Assembly (NCBI GenBank): GCA_964035575.1
Contig: OZ037899.1
Location: 930,001 to 994,000 of the forward strand
Origin: Rhynchopus sp. YZ270_cl-10
Lineage: Eukaryota; Euglenozoa; Diplonemea; Diplonemida; Diplonemidae
Length of the DNA stretch: 64,000 nucleotides
Reading direction: 5' to 3'
This document shows positions 19,941 through 30,660 of the stretch, in pieces. The notes beneath the pieces are model-generated. The model was given only the letters and a program-made list of their open reading frames with translations. It was not told where the DNA came from and ran no database searches. Positions within the stretch are counted from its first letter, which is position 1. Each line of letters opens with the position of its first letter. A program made the position numbers and the translations under genes.

Positions 19941-20239
19941 TAAAGGCACCATGTGGACTGCTACCCACCCCCTACTCCCACACAACGACGTAACCTAGCC
20001 ATATCTTTTTCAACTAAAAGATATTCCCTGCCACATAAGCTATTTTTTTGCCATTCCTGGCGGGGGGAGGGAGTAGGGGGGTGGGAGAAGGTCTGCAGTA
20101 TAACAAATTGCTTTCACACCCCATCCCCTCGCCCTTTTCCTTTGAGGCATTTCCTCTTTATGTCTGTTTTTCAATAAAATACCAACGAATTTAAAAACGA
20201 ACCAAAAAAAGACCCCCTTTTTTTTCAAATTTCTGCCCC

Positions 20240-20660
20240 TACAGCTGAGTGGATGGAATTCGCGCCGGGAGTTACACCTTGGGGACATACCAGCGTCATC
20301 GTGTTACCCTTCTAAGAGGTACTCCACGCCACGAGGACAATCGCCTCCTGCCTCGGTGTGCTGCATCACGGGGCTGTCATACGCATGGGATATGCTCCAT
20401 ATGACCGCCCTCAGAACTGCTTGTTTCTCTTTTCCCTTCTGCTGGCGTATTCCCTTCTTCGTCACCTATTTCGGGCGTCCTTGTAGTGGGCCTAGTGTCA
20501 CCGTTTCGGTCTTCCGTTTCGTGGCGTTCATCATGTGGCGTCCAAATACCGCGAAGTCACTCCAGCGCTTTGGTGTCTCAGGGCTTCTCGCATCATGTCC
20601 CGGGGTTCTTTCTCACATATTTTACACCCCAAACCGGGGCCTTAGTGAAAAGCGGGAGCA
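20240..20660. other. GC-rich island of unknown origin
   Basis: About 420 bp with clearly higher G+C and word use more like coding DNA than the surrounding spacer, but interrupted frames on both strands. It ends where repeat A begins. It may be an old, broken mobile-element or gene fragment; I recognise no family. Confidence 0.35.
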
Positions 20661-20667
20661 GGGCATA

Positions 20668-20753
20668 TCAGATGTAAACTCCGAAATGGATGTAAATTTT
20701 TTTTGCATGATTGGGGGTCCCCACGGTGCACCCACAGTCATTTAGTATTTCAG
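20668..20753 (+). repeat. Dispersed repeat A, diverged copy
   Basis: AGATGTAAACTCCGAAATGG start and TTTAGTATTTCAG end, with the central GGTACAC blocks largely lost. Confidence 0.55.
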
Positions 20754-20791
20754 TTTTTTTCTCTTTAATTTCAACCCCACCCCCCACCCCC

Positions 20792-20953
20792 CAGTGTTCT
20801 AAAATACGTGGAAAAATACGTATTAATACGTATTAATACGTGACGTATTAATACGAAAATACGTAATACGTAAATACGTGGCTTATTCTCCCCACGTATA
20901 CGTATTAATACGTATACGTATTAATACGTAGCAGTACGTATTTTAGATCACTG
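20792..20953. mobile_element. hAT-like MITE made of TACGTATTAATACGTA palindromes
   Basis: 162 bp. Ends CAGTGTTCTAAAATACGT and, inverted, CAGTGATCTAAAATACGT (17 of 18 identical). CAGTG ends fit the hAT terminal pattern. The flanks carry CCCACCCC on both sides, compatible with an 8-bp target duplication, but they are low complexity so this is not decisive. The body is almost entirely ATACGTATTAAT-type self-complementary units. Confidence 0.7.
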
Positions 20954-21031
20954 CCCACCCCCCACCTCCCACCTCACTTACAGAATGGGGGAATAACGCC
21001 GCACCAAAACCCCCTCACAAGGGGGTTCTGA

Positions 21032-21074
21032 CTCCCCCCTCCCCCCTCCCCCCTCCCCCCTCCCCCCTCCCCCT
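21032..21074. repeat. (CTCCCCC)n run
   Basis: About six 7-bp units, 59 bp upstream of the channel ATG. G-rich on the opposite strand, so it may form a quadruplex near the promoter or leader. Confidence 0.8.
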
Positions 21075-21132
21075 TATCCCTTTCATCCTTTGTTTTTGGG
21101 ATTTTTTTTAGAGTTTTCTTATTTCCCTATCT

Positions 21133-24100
21133 ATGTCCGGTGGGGAGGATGGGGTTGCTCGGAATAATGTGGTCTCACCGGCACCTTCTTCTGGGAACCT
21201 GCCGCCGCCTGCGATAGCGTTGGAGCATGTCCGTATGTTGGAGGAGCAGTTGATGGCATTTGAGGCTGTGAACACTGGGTCGGAGCGGTCGAGCGGGTCG
21301 TCTGTGGACTCCGCTTCGGAGTATACGTTGGAGGAGTCGCGAGAGTCGGGGGTGGAGGAGAATCGGTTTATTCTTGGTCTCTCTGCGCGTGCATGTGCTA
21401 TCGGAATGCTAAACGCCCGCTTCGACAACCGCGAAGAAGAAATCAAAAAGCAACGCAAAAGAGACTCCCAAAACCGCGGGCAAATCCGGCAGTTTGCCGA
21501 TAAAATTGTCTCTCATGAACACTTTGGGGCAGTTATTTTGACGTTGATCGTTCTGAACTCTGTTACCCTTGCACTTGACTCCCCGGACCTAAAGGACAAC
21601 GACACCATTCAAGACTTCCTCTACGTCTCGGAGTTTCTCTTCAACGGCGCCTTCCTGTTGGAGGCTGCTGCAAAGCTGCTTGCTTGGGGGCCGTTCACGA
21701 AGGGGGTGGGGTATTTTCGGAATGGATGGAATTGGCTGGACTTTTTGATTGTTGTGATGGGGGTGTTGGATGTGATGCTTCCACTCATCGCTGATGTCGA
21801 TGCAGCGAACATCAGCGGGCTACGTCTCCTTCGCATCCTCCGCCCACTCCGCACCCTCTCACGCCTCAAAGGCATGAAGACCATCGTTGAAACGCTTGCC
21901 CTCAGCCTTCCAATGATCGGCGACGTCTTCCTCCTCCTCCTCTTTTTGATCCTGGTGTTCGCGATTTTAGGAATCCAACTCTGGTCGACATCAATCCACC
22001 AACGGTGCTACGTACCGTTCAGCACCTTCTACGAGCTCTTCCCCGACGATTTCTCATTCGATATGAACGACACCATCACCCCTTCCAGCAGCGCTTTTGA
22101 AGCCTATTTCAGTGCATTTTATAATGACTCTGTGGACCCCATCTTTGCACACTTTGAAGACCAATTGTACTACGACAACCAGGATCTACCCTATGTAGTT
22201 GACCCTAACGACACCCAACCTTGCTCCACTGTGTTCGCCGGCAGGTCTTGCCTTCACAACTACACCTCCTGCCTTTCGTTAGGTGTAACCGAACAGACGA
22301 GATACATAAACTTCGATCATATGGGGAGCGCGCTGCTCTTTGTATTCAAAGGTGTCTCGCTGGACGACTGGCCGGAGGACCTTTGGGTGTTAATGGATAC
22401 ATACTCCGCGCATGTCTGGATTTATTTCTTCTTTTTAGTGATTTCTTCGTCGTACTTTGCGGTGAACCTTTTTCTTGCTGTATTGTCCGCGATTTTTACG
22501 AGGAATAATAGCCCGCAGTCGCAGCAGGCGGCGGCGTATGAAGAGGAATCGGAATACGTATCCTCAAAGGTTTTGAAGGCGAAAAACAAGAAGAAAAACG
22601 AAAAGGGCCTAACCCGAAGGAAGTCTATTGCGAACATCCTACGCACCGGGAGTGGCTCGCAGAAGAGCATCAAATCGCAGACCCGAAAATCCTCCGGGGG
22701 CTTACCAAATAACGATCATATCAATAACCATGCATTCGCGGTGATGGACTTTTTGAAGCTCATCCAAGGTAGTGCGCAGGAAAGCAAAAGCATTTCCCAC
22801 CATCAAACCGGGACAACAACCCGCACCCGTACTGCAACAAACTTCTCTTCAACCAACCCACAGTCAAACACCCACCTTTCACGCCGCCTTAGTACGCTAC
22901 CTGGGGGGGACTCAACCCAACACGACTCCACCAGACCACCGGACACAGCACGCACCGTTCCCATCTCAAACAAATCCGCCAGCTTTGTTGTCACACCGGA
23001 AGCCTCCGTTACTTCCTCTAAAGACGACCAATTCAAGACCGTCATTTCTCGCGGCTCCGACAAAGAAACACACCAACCCCTAAATACCTACACCGTCCTA
23101 AAAAGAGATACCGGAGTAGTTATTTTGAATGGCAATTTCAGTTCTTTTGGGAAAACGGTAAAAGAGAAGCGGAAGAGGAGAAAAACAAAACGGTCGAAGA
23201 CGATGACGCAGAAATACGCGACCCGGGTGGATGTGGAGAAGGGCAACCGGAGTTTGTTATCGTTCACGGTAGACCCGAATTCATTTGGGTTTCGTGACGA
23301 GCTTTTTATCAAGGAGGAGTACAAACAGTACCGCGAGAAGGGGGAGAACTTCTTTGAGGACAACTCGCTTCTGAGTATCCCGCATGCGGAGGAGGACAAG
23401 CCGAGGTCCATGCTCAGCTTTGCTAATACCCTTTCCCCTACCACCCACCACAATGCCGCACAGCACTCCCGCAAAAACTCCCAGGGGTCCTTCCGCAACT
23501 TCATCCGCTCACGCACCGCTTCTGTTATGTCTGGCAGGTCTTCCTACACGGTGCTCTCACAACTCGACGAGCCTGACCGCGATGACGATGCTCTATGGGA
23601 AACTGTCTACGACAAAACCATCTCCAAAAACCGACAGTCTCCAATCCCTCGAGACCGTCCACAGACGTGCCCACCGGTGGACCCTAATTCTGCAGTGAAC
23701 CCCAACATGCTGACAGTACCCGATCGTTCTATGATACGGAAATTCTCTGTTGCGACGGTCGGGTCGTCCGGTGGGATGAGGCATACCCCGTCGGTGTTTA
23801 CTGTTGCGTCGGTTGCGTCGGGGGGGTCTCCTGTTGCTATGTCATGTGGCTCGAATCAGTCCTCGCCGAAGAGTATTGTTTATTTGGATGCAGATGTGGG
23901 TGCTTCCCATCCACGTATTTATACCTTTTCTACCGCCTCGTCGCCTGATAAGCGCAGTGTGTCTCCAGGGTTCGCAGGGCGTACTGTGTCACCGTCTCCG
24001 GTTCTGCCAGATTTGATTCCGAATGCAAGTCTTGTTGTGTCCATTCCAGATGCATCGGAGGTGATTCCCTCCAAGAAACGTACCGGAACTGATACAAAGA

Positions 24101-27100
24101 GGAGATGTTATAGAAACGGTGTGTGCTGGAAGAAGAAGCGCGATATGTCCGCAGACTCCCTCAGCGCGCCGATTCTGCAGCCGGGGGCGCCAATTTCCGC
24201 GCAATGGGAGATCTGTTTGGATAGCACCGTCTCGTTGCTTCCTGCGTATGTTGTGGCTCAGCAGAAGCCGGCTGCGTCTCCGGCCTCTGAAGATGCTGGG
24301 GGGGAGGAGGAGGAGGAGGAAGAGGAGGACAGCGACGAAGGTGTCCACCCGTACCTCTCGCTCGCAATCCTCCGCCGCCGCTGTGAATGCCGCAAAGACG
24401 TGCTCTCCTGCAGGGAGCTGTGTCTCCGTGAGGGCTACGGTGGGTTCACCGTGTTCCGCAGTGTGGCGTATTTCTTTACCCCAGCGGGGGAGGTGTGCCG
24501 TTCGAAGTTGGTAGACCAATATGGTACACGAACCCATTTGGTGACCATCTGGGAGGAGAAGGTGGATATGACGATTGCAGATTATACGGAGGATATGTCG
24601 CCGACCCATGAAATGCGGATGCTTGCGTCGGTGGCACCGAAGTATCCTTTGCAAGGAAGCATGCGGGTTGAAGTTGATTTAAATGGGCCAAAACCTGCAG
24701 GGCTTGCAGCATGTCTCCGGGAAGGGTTTCAACGAGGCTCCGGAGGGTTTTCAGTCGGGCCAGATGGAGTCGCGAGATATGTAATGCAGAGCTCCACGCT
24801 GATCTCCCGGTCGCTCATCCGACAGCGTGGGTCGCGTGTCTTCGTACAACGCTCCAGTGTATCCTGGAGGGTTGAGGTGAAATCCTTAGTAGAAAACCGC
24901 ATATTTGAAGGCACGATGCTTGCTGTAACCATCATCAATGTGCTTGCACTGTCTGCAGACCATCATGGGATAGATGAGTCGTTGCTCCTGGTCATTAAGG
25001 TTGTCAACGCAGGGTGTACAGTGCTCTTTGCGGCAGAGATTGTCCTGAAGGTGATGGGTCTAGGATTCGCAGGGATGTGGGCGGACAACTACAATAAGTT
25101 CGACACGGTGTTGGTTGCGGTGGGTGTTCCGCAGTTGTTGATTTCATTTGTGTCTGGAGGGGGTGGGTCGAACTTCTTCTCTGTCTTCCGTGCAGCAAGG
25201 GTGTTACGATTAGGTCGACGCTGGAGACGTCTCCGTGAAACGATACAGACTGTGATGTCATCTCTCGCTGCGGTCGCGTATCTGTCACTTCTTTTGCTTC
25301 TATTTCTCTTCATCTATTCGATATTAGGGATGCAACTCTTCGGCAGCACCGACGGTCTAAAGGAACAACGTGAAAACTTTTCATCACTCTGGCGCGCACA
25401 CCTCACCGTTTTTATAGTAGTAACCGGAGAGGGCTGGGCGTTAATCATGAAGAACACCATGCGCTCTGCAGGCTGGACCGCCGCAGTGTATTTCGTCTCC
25501 CTCTTCGTGATCGGCCGGTACATCATCCTGAATCTTTTTATCGCGATTATTATTGAAAAGTTTCAGGACCATGGAGAACGTACGATGCAGAAGAGGAAAC
25601 GACGTAAAATGCTTCGCAAAAACAGTTATACACAAGGTCTTGCCGCTTCGGAAGCTGACTATACCGCTGGTGATACCCAACTCTCCACCTTTGTAACGGG
25701 AGAGCAGTTAACGTATACCACCTCAGAAAGCAATGTCTGGAGCGACGACGACGACGAAGGCACACTCGAAGAAGAGGAAGTCCCTAAGCAACACCCCCGC
25801 GTCCTTGAGAGCAAAGTCCTCCGTTCTGCCCTTGCATCAAACCCACCTGTCGCACCACCTCCCCCACCTCTCGCACTCTCCGTTATTAAAGGCTATAACA
25901 CGACCGCATTCCGCAGCCTAGAAGGCTGGGGTAATGGTGACGACCCTTCTACCTATAGCAGTACAGAAGGAACACCAGGAACCCCAACCTCGCGGTGTAC
26001 GGAAAGAGTGGAAGAGGAAGGGGTGGAGGTGCTGGAAGGGGCTGATGTCAATGCAGATGTTGCCTCGGTGGGCTCGCATGCGCAGGACTTCTATCATCAG
26101 AACTATTTGAGTTGCGATTTGCTCCCACACCTTCCCAGACTGCCTGTATGTGATACCGACGCAGATCTCTGTTCCGTCCACTCTGAGGTGCAAGAAGGAA
26201 GTGGTTTGGTGTATCCCACTGCTGCCAGGTTTTCCGAAGCGTCTTCGTTTGCTTCATCCTTCGAGGATGCGGTGGAGGCAAACACACCTACTCCGTTTCA
26301 ACAACGTAGACCCAACCCGCTACGCAACTTTGAGCTTTCCGCCAGCATTTCTGCAGACGCAATCAGAGATGAGTCTCCAGCTTCACCAACAACGATTCAT
26401 GCAAGCAATAAACTCTTTGTTGCGGATTTAGGTCGTTCCATAGAAAACCTTGATGTATTAGAAACAGAGGAGGAAGATGATGAAACCGATGCAATAGCTT
26501 TAGGTGATGTTGATGTGTCCGAAACAGTCCCAGCGGAGACCGAGGTGGAAGGAGAAGGTGTGGAGGTGGTGGAGGGGCATGAGATCTCGGACCCACTCCA
26601 GCTGCCGTCGAATTTGAGGAGAGAGTCCCATCTTGATGCGGACACTCCACAACACCCTCAACCCCTGCGTCGTGCGTCACCTACTGTTGTCATTATCGAT
26701 AATAATGAGGACGGAAGACGCCCCCGAGGATCTCCATCCATCAGCTCCCCAGGCATGCGGACCCCAAGAGGAGAAGGGAATCCACGTATCGGTGGCGCCT
26801 CCGGGGCTTTCTTTAACTTCCAAAATGCGAAGAAAAGGAATAGTAAATCGTTCTTTACGTTGAGGAGAGGGAAGAAGGAGGGGAGTGCGAACAGCAAGCC
26901 TCCGATGACGCCGTTGTCGCCGAATGGGGCGTCGATGGGGACGACACCGGATTCGTTGATTGTGGTTGAAAAGCCCTCAGATGAGGGGAACAATAACAGT
27001 ACAAACATCATCACGCATACTGCCATACCACTGTCAAAGGTCGCTTCCATGGAGCAGTCCACATGCTCTGCGACGCATATCTCCATTCCAAACAGAGAAG

Positions 27101-29796
27101 ACACAGCGCCTGGCACTGCAATTTCGGAGGATGATTGCTCAGAGTTTACCGAAGAGGATACAGGGCCGAGGTGGTTTGGTGCGCGCACGTTGTGTCTGTT
27201 CAAGGCGGAAGGTACAACGCGAAGGATCCTGACCCCCGTGGTCACCTCTGATGTATGTGACCAAGTGGTCATGATTCTCATTTCGCTGAACCTGCTGGTG
27301 CTCTGCTTCTCCTCCCCTGATATGATGGACCGTATCCCCGAGTTCTTCTATTGGTCGGATGTTGTCTTCACATCACTCTTCTTTTTGGAGATGTGTGCAA
27401 AGCTTGTGGTCTTTGGTGGTTGGTATACAAAATTTGCCTATGTGCGGGACCTCTGGAATTTGGTCGACATTGTGGTGGTGGTGACCAGTGTGCTGGGGTT
27501 GTTTGTGTCGTTCTTCACGATATTCCGGTCGTTCCGTGTGTTCAGGCTGATTACACGGTCGGACAACGCAAAGGTGGTGTTGTACGCTGCAGTGGGGTCG
27601 GTTCCTTCGGTGCTGAACGGTCTTTCGGTGTGTGCGTTTGTTTTTGTGTTGTTTGCGGTGCTTGGGGTGCAGCTGCTGCAGGGGACGTTGGTGCGGTGTA
27701 CAAACGAGCTTGTTTTCACAGAAGAGGAATGCAACGGGACGTATCTCGAATACGACGGCAACAACCAGCCGACGGTGCGCGATGCGGAGTGGGTGACGCT
27801 CTCGACGAACTACAACAACATCTTCTCCGCCATCTTCTCGCTCTTCAAGGTTGCGATGTCCGAGGAGTGGGTCAAGATTATGTTCGCTGCGATGGACTCT
27901 GTCTCCGCAACGGAAGGGCCACGCCGCGACGCCCGCCCCTTCTTCGCAGTGTTCTTCATCGCATTCTACGTGATGTCTGCGTTTCTGTGTCTCAACCTGA
28001 TCATCTCGATCCTCATCTCAACGTTCTCTGTTTACCACGAAGCGCGATTCATCCGACGCCATGTTGACGAAAAGGTTGACAAATCTGAGAGATTTGGCGG
28101 CTGGGTTGCAGACCAACAACGTTACTCAAAGGTCCGCCACGTCATCCTCACTGAAGGGCAGAAGAAGTGGGTACGATCGCAGAAACTCCTCGCAACCGAT
28201 GTGCACTTTACCGCACCCCCCAACGGACGGCTTCGCCGCAAAATTCATCAATTAGTCTTTACACACAGTTTCGAGTACGTCGTCTCTGTTGTCATTGGGC
28301 TCAACCTCCTCATCCTCTGCACACAACACCGTGACCAGAGCGCAACGTACGACTTCGTCTTCGAAACCTTCAACTATGTGTTCATTGGGTTCTACAGTAT
28401 TGAGTGCATCTTGAAGGTGCTGGGGCTTACTTGGAAGGGGTATACCAAGGATAGTTGGAACCGTTTTGACTTTGTGGTGCTTGTTGTCTCTTACGTAGGG
28501 CTCGCGATGGGAGAATCACTGACGTTTTTCCGAATCTTCAGAATCGGACGTCTGCTTCGTTTGTTCCACCTTTCGAAGGGGTTGTCGAAGATGTTTACCG
28601 CGTTGCTGTACGCTTTGCCACCACTGTTCAACATAGCATTGTTGCTATCATGCATCTTCTTCGTCTACGGTATATTAGGGGTAGAGCTCTACGGAAGATT
28701 AGACCGCGATTTGAACCCCGATTTAGGCAGGAATTTGAATTTTTCGTGGCTGCCTGCCGCAGTGTTAGCTCTATTTCAGGTGTCCACCGGAGAGTTGTGG
28801 ATCAAGGTCCTCTCTGGGCTTCGCGTCCAAGAGCCTTACTGTGTCGAGCCGGACTGTGGAAATGAGTTTTCGATTTTATACATAGTGTCCTTTATGGTGA
28901 TCGTTTCGTTTCTCATGGTCAATCTCTTTGTTGCGGTGACGTTAGAGGCCTTTCACGATGCGGAGCAGGTACTTGACAATAATTATATTGTGGAGGCGTT
29001 CCACACCTTCAGACGCAACTGGCTGAGATTAGCATCTGATATCAAGGACGACAAAACGATGGCCGCAGCAGAAGGGGTGAACAACAAAGACTCCCTTCCG
29101 GTGGACTGCTTCATCCAGCTTCTGAAGGAGACGCCACCACCGATTGGACCGATTTTCAAGACGGAAGCGATTTTGTTGAGATATCTCGCGTATTTGAACA
29201 TCCCGGTGGATAAGGATCTACGAGTAGGATATAATGACGCAGTCGCAGCGTTTCAACGGAAGGTGTACAAAATATCAAAGGAGAAGGCATTGGAGCTGGC
29301 CTACCTCTCTCAGGTTACCATCTCAACCAACACCTTCACGGTCGCGCATGTCTGCTATGCACGGAAGATTTCGGAGATCTGGTGTAAACATCTCCACGAA
29401 AGGCGGCTTCGCGCGCGTGAGGACGACGAACGCAAGCTCGCTGCGATGTCTGGAGACGCACCGCAGTTGGTGCTGTCGACAGCAACGACGGAGGGGGTGA
29501 TCTATGAGGGGGATGGGGAGGAGGAGGAGGAGGAGGAGGAGGAAGAGGCTGTCGAGGAGGACGCGGAACGCGAGGACGACGGCGAGCGGTTCACACCCTT
29601 CACAACTGTTGTGCTGGGAAGCTTCTCGCAGGCACCTGTGCACCTGGCGCAGGGCGCCAACACCTCCTCCGCACTCAGCATCCCACCCCCATCCCGAGGG
29701 TCCAGCGCGAAGCTCCCCAAACGGCACACCTCAGGACGCGAGCTAGACCGCATGTCTTCCCACCTTTCTACAACGAGCAGTAGACACTACCTATGA
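21133..29796 (+). CDS. Four-domain voltage-gated cation channel (Cav/Nav type)
   Basis: Pore-forming alpha subunit, 2887 residues from one uninterrupted exon. Domain I is about residues 127-456, II 1258-1476, III 2041-2300, IV 2380-2607. Each has six membrane segments with an Arg-rich S4: LRLLRILRPLRTLSRLKGMK in I, FRAARVLRLGRRWRRL in II, FRSFRVFRL in III, FRIFRIGRLLRLFHL in IV. The pore loops read VSLDDW, VVTGEGW, AMSEEW and VSTGELW, giving a filter of Asp-Glu-Glu-Glu. An acidic ring like this is calcium-type rather than the DEKA of animal sodium channels, so calcium permeation is the likely guess. The C-terminus has the LPPPIG-like helical/EF region of Cav/Nav channels, then an acidic run. 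The I-II linker is about 800 residues and the II-III linker about 560, mostly disordered. Usual length is about 2000; the extra is in these linkers. Confidence 0.95.
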   Translation: MSGGEDGVARNNVVSPAPSSGNLPPPAIALEHVRMLEEQLMAFEAVNTGSERSSGSSVDSASEYTLEESRESGVEENRFILGLSARACAIGMLNARFDNREEEIKKQRKRDSQNRGQIRQFADKIVSHEHFGAVILTLIVLNSVTLALDSPDLKDNDTIQDFLYVSEFLFNGAFLLEAAAKLLAWGPFTKGVGYFRNGWNWLDFLIVVMGVLDVMLPLIADVDAANISGLRLLRILRPLRTLSRLKGMKTIVETLALSLPMIGDVFLLLLFLILVFAILGIQLWSTSIHQRCYVPFSTFYELFPDDFSFDMNDTITPSSSAFEAYFSAFYNDSVDPIFAHFEDQLYYDNQDLPYVVDPNDTQPCSTVFAGRSCLHNYTSCLSLGVTEQTRYINFDHMGSALLFVFKGVSLDDWPEDLWVLMDTYSAHVWIYFFFLVISSSYFAVNLFLAVLSAIFTRNNSPQSQQAAAYEEESEYVSSKVLKAKNKKKNEKGLTRRKSIANILRTGSGSQKSIKSQTRKSSGGLPNNDHINNHAFAVMDFLKLIQGSAQESKSISHHQTGTTTRTRTATNFSSTNPQSNTHLSRRLSTLPGGDSTQHDSTRPPDTARTVPISNKSASFVVTPEASVTSSKDDQFKTVISRGSDKETHQPLNTYTVLKRDTGVVILNGNFSSFGKTVKEKRKRRKTKRSKTMTQKYATRVDVEKGNRSLLSFTVDPNSFGFRDELFIKEEYKQYREKGENFFEDNSLLSIPHAEEDKPRSMLSFANTLSPTTHHNAAQHSRKNSQGSFRNFIRSRTASVMSGRSSYTVLSQLDEPDRDDDALWETVYDKTISKNRQSPIPRDRPQTCPPVDPNSAVNPNMLTVPDRSMIRKFSVATVGSSGGMRHTPSVFTVASVASGGSPVAMSCGSNQSSPKSIVYLDADVGASHPRIYTFSTASSPDKRSVSPGFAGRTVSPSPVLPDLIPNASLVVSIPDASEVIPSKKRTGTDTKRRCYRNGVCWKKKRDMSADSLSAPILQPGAPISAQWEICLDSTVSLLPAYVVAQQKPAASPASEDAGGEEEEEEEEDSDEGVHPYLSLAILRRRCECRKDVLSCRELCLREGYGGFTVFRSVAYFFTPAGEVCRSKLVDQYGTRTHLVTIWEEKVDMTIADYTEDMSPTHEMRMLASVAPKYPLQGSMRVEVDLNGPKPAGLAACLREGFQRGSGGFSVGPDGVARYVMQSSTLISRSLIRQRGSRVFVQRSSVSWRVEVKSLVENRIFEGTMLAVTIINVLALSADHHGIDESLLLVIKVVNAGCTVLFAAEIVLKVMGLGFAGMWADNYNKFDTVLVAVGVPQLLISFVSGGGGSNFFSVFRAARVLRLGRRWRRLRETIQTVMSSLAAVAYLSLLLLLFLFIYSILGMQLFGSTDGLKEQRENFSSLWRAHLTVFIVVTGEGWALIMKNTMRSAGWTAAVYFVSLFVIGRYIILNLFIAIIIEKFQDHGERTMQKRKRRKMLRKNSYTQGLAASEADYTAGDTQLSTFVTGEQLTYTTSESNVWSDDDDEGTLEEEEVPKQHPRVLESKVLRSALASNPPVAPPPPPLALSVIKGYNTTAFRSLEGWGNGDDPSTYSSTEGTPGTPTSRCTERVEEEGVEVLEGADVNADVASVGSHAQDFYHQNYLSCDLLPHLPRLPVCDTDADLCSVHSEVQEGSGLVYPTAARFSEASSFASSFEDAVEANTPTPFQQRRPNPLRNFELSASISADAIRDESPASPTTIHASNKLFVADLGRSIENLDVLETEEEDDETDAIALGDVDVSETVPAETEVEGEGVEVVEGHEISDPLQLPSNLRRESHLDADTPQHPQPLRRASPTVVIIDNNEDGRRPRGSPSISSPGMRTPRGEGNPRIGGASGAFFNFQNAKKRNSKSFFTLRRGKKEGSANSKPPMTPLSPNGASMGTTPDSLIVVEKPSDEGNNNSTNIITHTAIPLSKVASMEQSTCSATHISIPNREDTAPGTAISEDDCSEFTEEDTGPRWFGARTLCLFKAEGTTRRILTPVVTSDVCDQVVMILISLNLLVLCFSSPDMMDRIPEFFYWSDVVFTSLFFLEMCAKLVVFGGWYTKFAYVRDLWNLVDIVVVVTSVLGLFVSFFTIFRSFRVFRLITRSDNAKVVLYAAVGSVPSVLNGLSVCAFVFVLFAVLGVQLLQGTLVRCTNELVFTEEECNGTYLEYDGNNQPTVRDAEWVTLSTNYNNIFSAIFSLFKVAMSEEWVKIMFAAMDSVSATEGPRRDARPFFAVFFIAFYVMSAFLCLNLIISILISTFSVYHEARFIRRHVDEKVDKSERFGGWVADQQRYSKVRHVILTEGQKKWVRSQKLLATDVHFTAPPNGRLRRKIHQLVFTHSFEYVVSVVIGLNLLILCTQHRDQSATYDFVFETFNYVFIGFYSIECILKVLGLTWKGYTKDSWNRFDFVVLVVSYVGLAMGESLTFFRIFRIGRLLRLFHLSKGLSKMFTALLYALPPLFNIALLLSCIFFVYGILGVELYGRLDRDLNPDLGRNLNFSWLPAAVLALFQVSTGELWIKVLSGLRVQEPYCVEPDCGNEFSILYIVSFMVIVSFLMVNLFVAVTLEAFHDAEQVLDNNYIVEAFHTFRRNWLRLASDIKDDKTMAAAEGVNNKDSLPVDCFIQLLKETPPPIGPIFKTEAILLRYLAYLNIPVDKDLRVGYNDAVAAFQRKVYKISKEKALELAYLSQVTISTNTFTVAHVCYARKISEIWCKHLHERRLRAREDDERKLAAMSGDAPQLVLSTATTEGVIYEGDGEEEEEEEEEEAVEEDAEREDDGERFTPFTTVVLGSFSQAPVHLAQGANTSSALSIPPPSRGSSAKLPKRHTSGRELDRMSSHLSTTSSRHYL

Positions 29797-29802
29797 TGGT
29801 CT

Positions 29803-29850
29803 CTTTGATAGTCTGGTACACTGTTCATGAGAGGGCTTTGTATTTCAAAA
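29803..29850 (+). repeat. Repeat A, 3' part only
   Basis: GGTACACTGTTCATGAGAGG then GCTTTGTATTTCAAAACC. It starts seven bases after the channel stop codon, so it probably lies in the 3' UTR. Confidence 0.6.
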
Positions 29851-30621
29851 CCATTTTTTTTTTAGTTAACTTTTCAACCTTTTTTGAAAAAAAGCAGTGC
29901 CATAGAAGGTTGTGGTATACACAGGATATGTTCCTGTCTATAATCCAACCATTTTTTTTTCCTCAGTGGGATAGAAATGTTTTGTTTGTGAAGAACAATT
30001 TTTTTTGGTTTATTCGATGTTTTTAGACTCGAAAGAGAAGTGTCGGGAACGGGGAAATTGGGGATGTTGTCTGTGGGGGTCAGAGGGACCAAGTTTTATA
30101 TATGACAGTCAAGTGACGACTGACTATGTGGCAGCAGTACACTAGTCCTACAAATTATTAAAGTTTGGAAAAAAAAGGTGATGTGTATACCAAAAAGTCC
30201 GAAAAAAAAAGCTGGGAAAACAGAATCACTTCAGAGAGGTATCTGGGAGGAAGGGGGGGCGAGAGAGGCTTAGAGGGGCACAACAACACCCCTCGTCAAA
30301 AGACATATTTTGTTTTTCCTTTTTTTCCCCCCCCTTTTTTTTTCGTGGAGATCACAGTGTGATCACACTGCACCGCTCAATTATTTTTTTTTTCCCCCAA
30401 CAATTCTGTGGGAATGCACCGTACCTAAAAAATGACCCTTTTTTATGTCACATTTATTCCATCACGCAGAACAGTTGTTTTTTTTTTTTCATTTTAAGGC
30501 GATTCTGTCTAAGCCACAATACGCTCAAAAAAGTGCCCTCTTTTTTTGCTTGTTTGCTGCTGCATTGCAAGGAAAAAAATGGGTATCATTTACTGAGCAA
30601 ATGAAAGAAAAAAAAGGAGGA

Positions 30622-30660
30622 TAGTGGACGCTCATCATCGGGTGACTACACTAATACCTG
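30622..30660 (+). repeat. Dispersed repeat G, partial
   Basis: AGTGGACGCTCATCATCGGG then TGACTACACTAATACC; closest to 5478-5530. Confidence 0.55.

Larger units (their letters stand above)
19448..21132. other. Spacer upstream of the channel gene
   Basis: No supported gene. Contents: repeat B (19886-19940), a GC-rich island (20240-20660), a partial repeat A (20668-20753), a hAT-like MITE (20792-20953) and a CTCCCCC tandem run (21032-21074) close to the channel start. A pyrimidine tract ending CTCCAG near 19742 looks like a splice acceptor but leads nowhere convincing. Confidence 0.6.
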
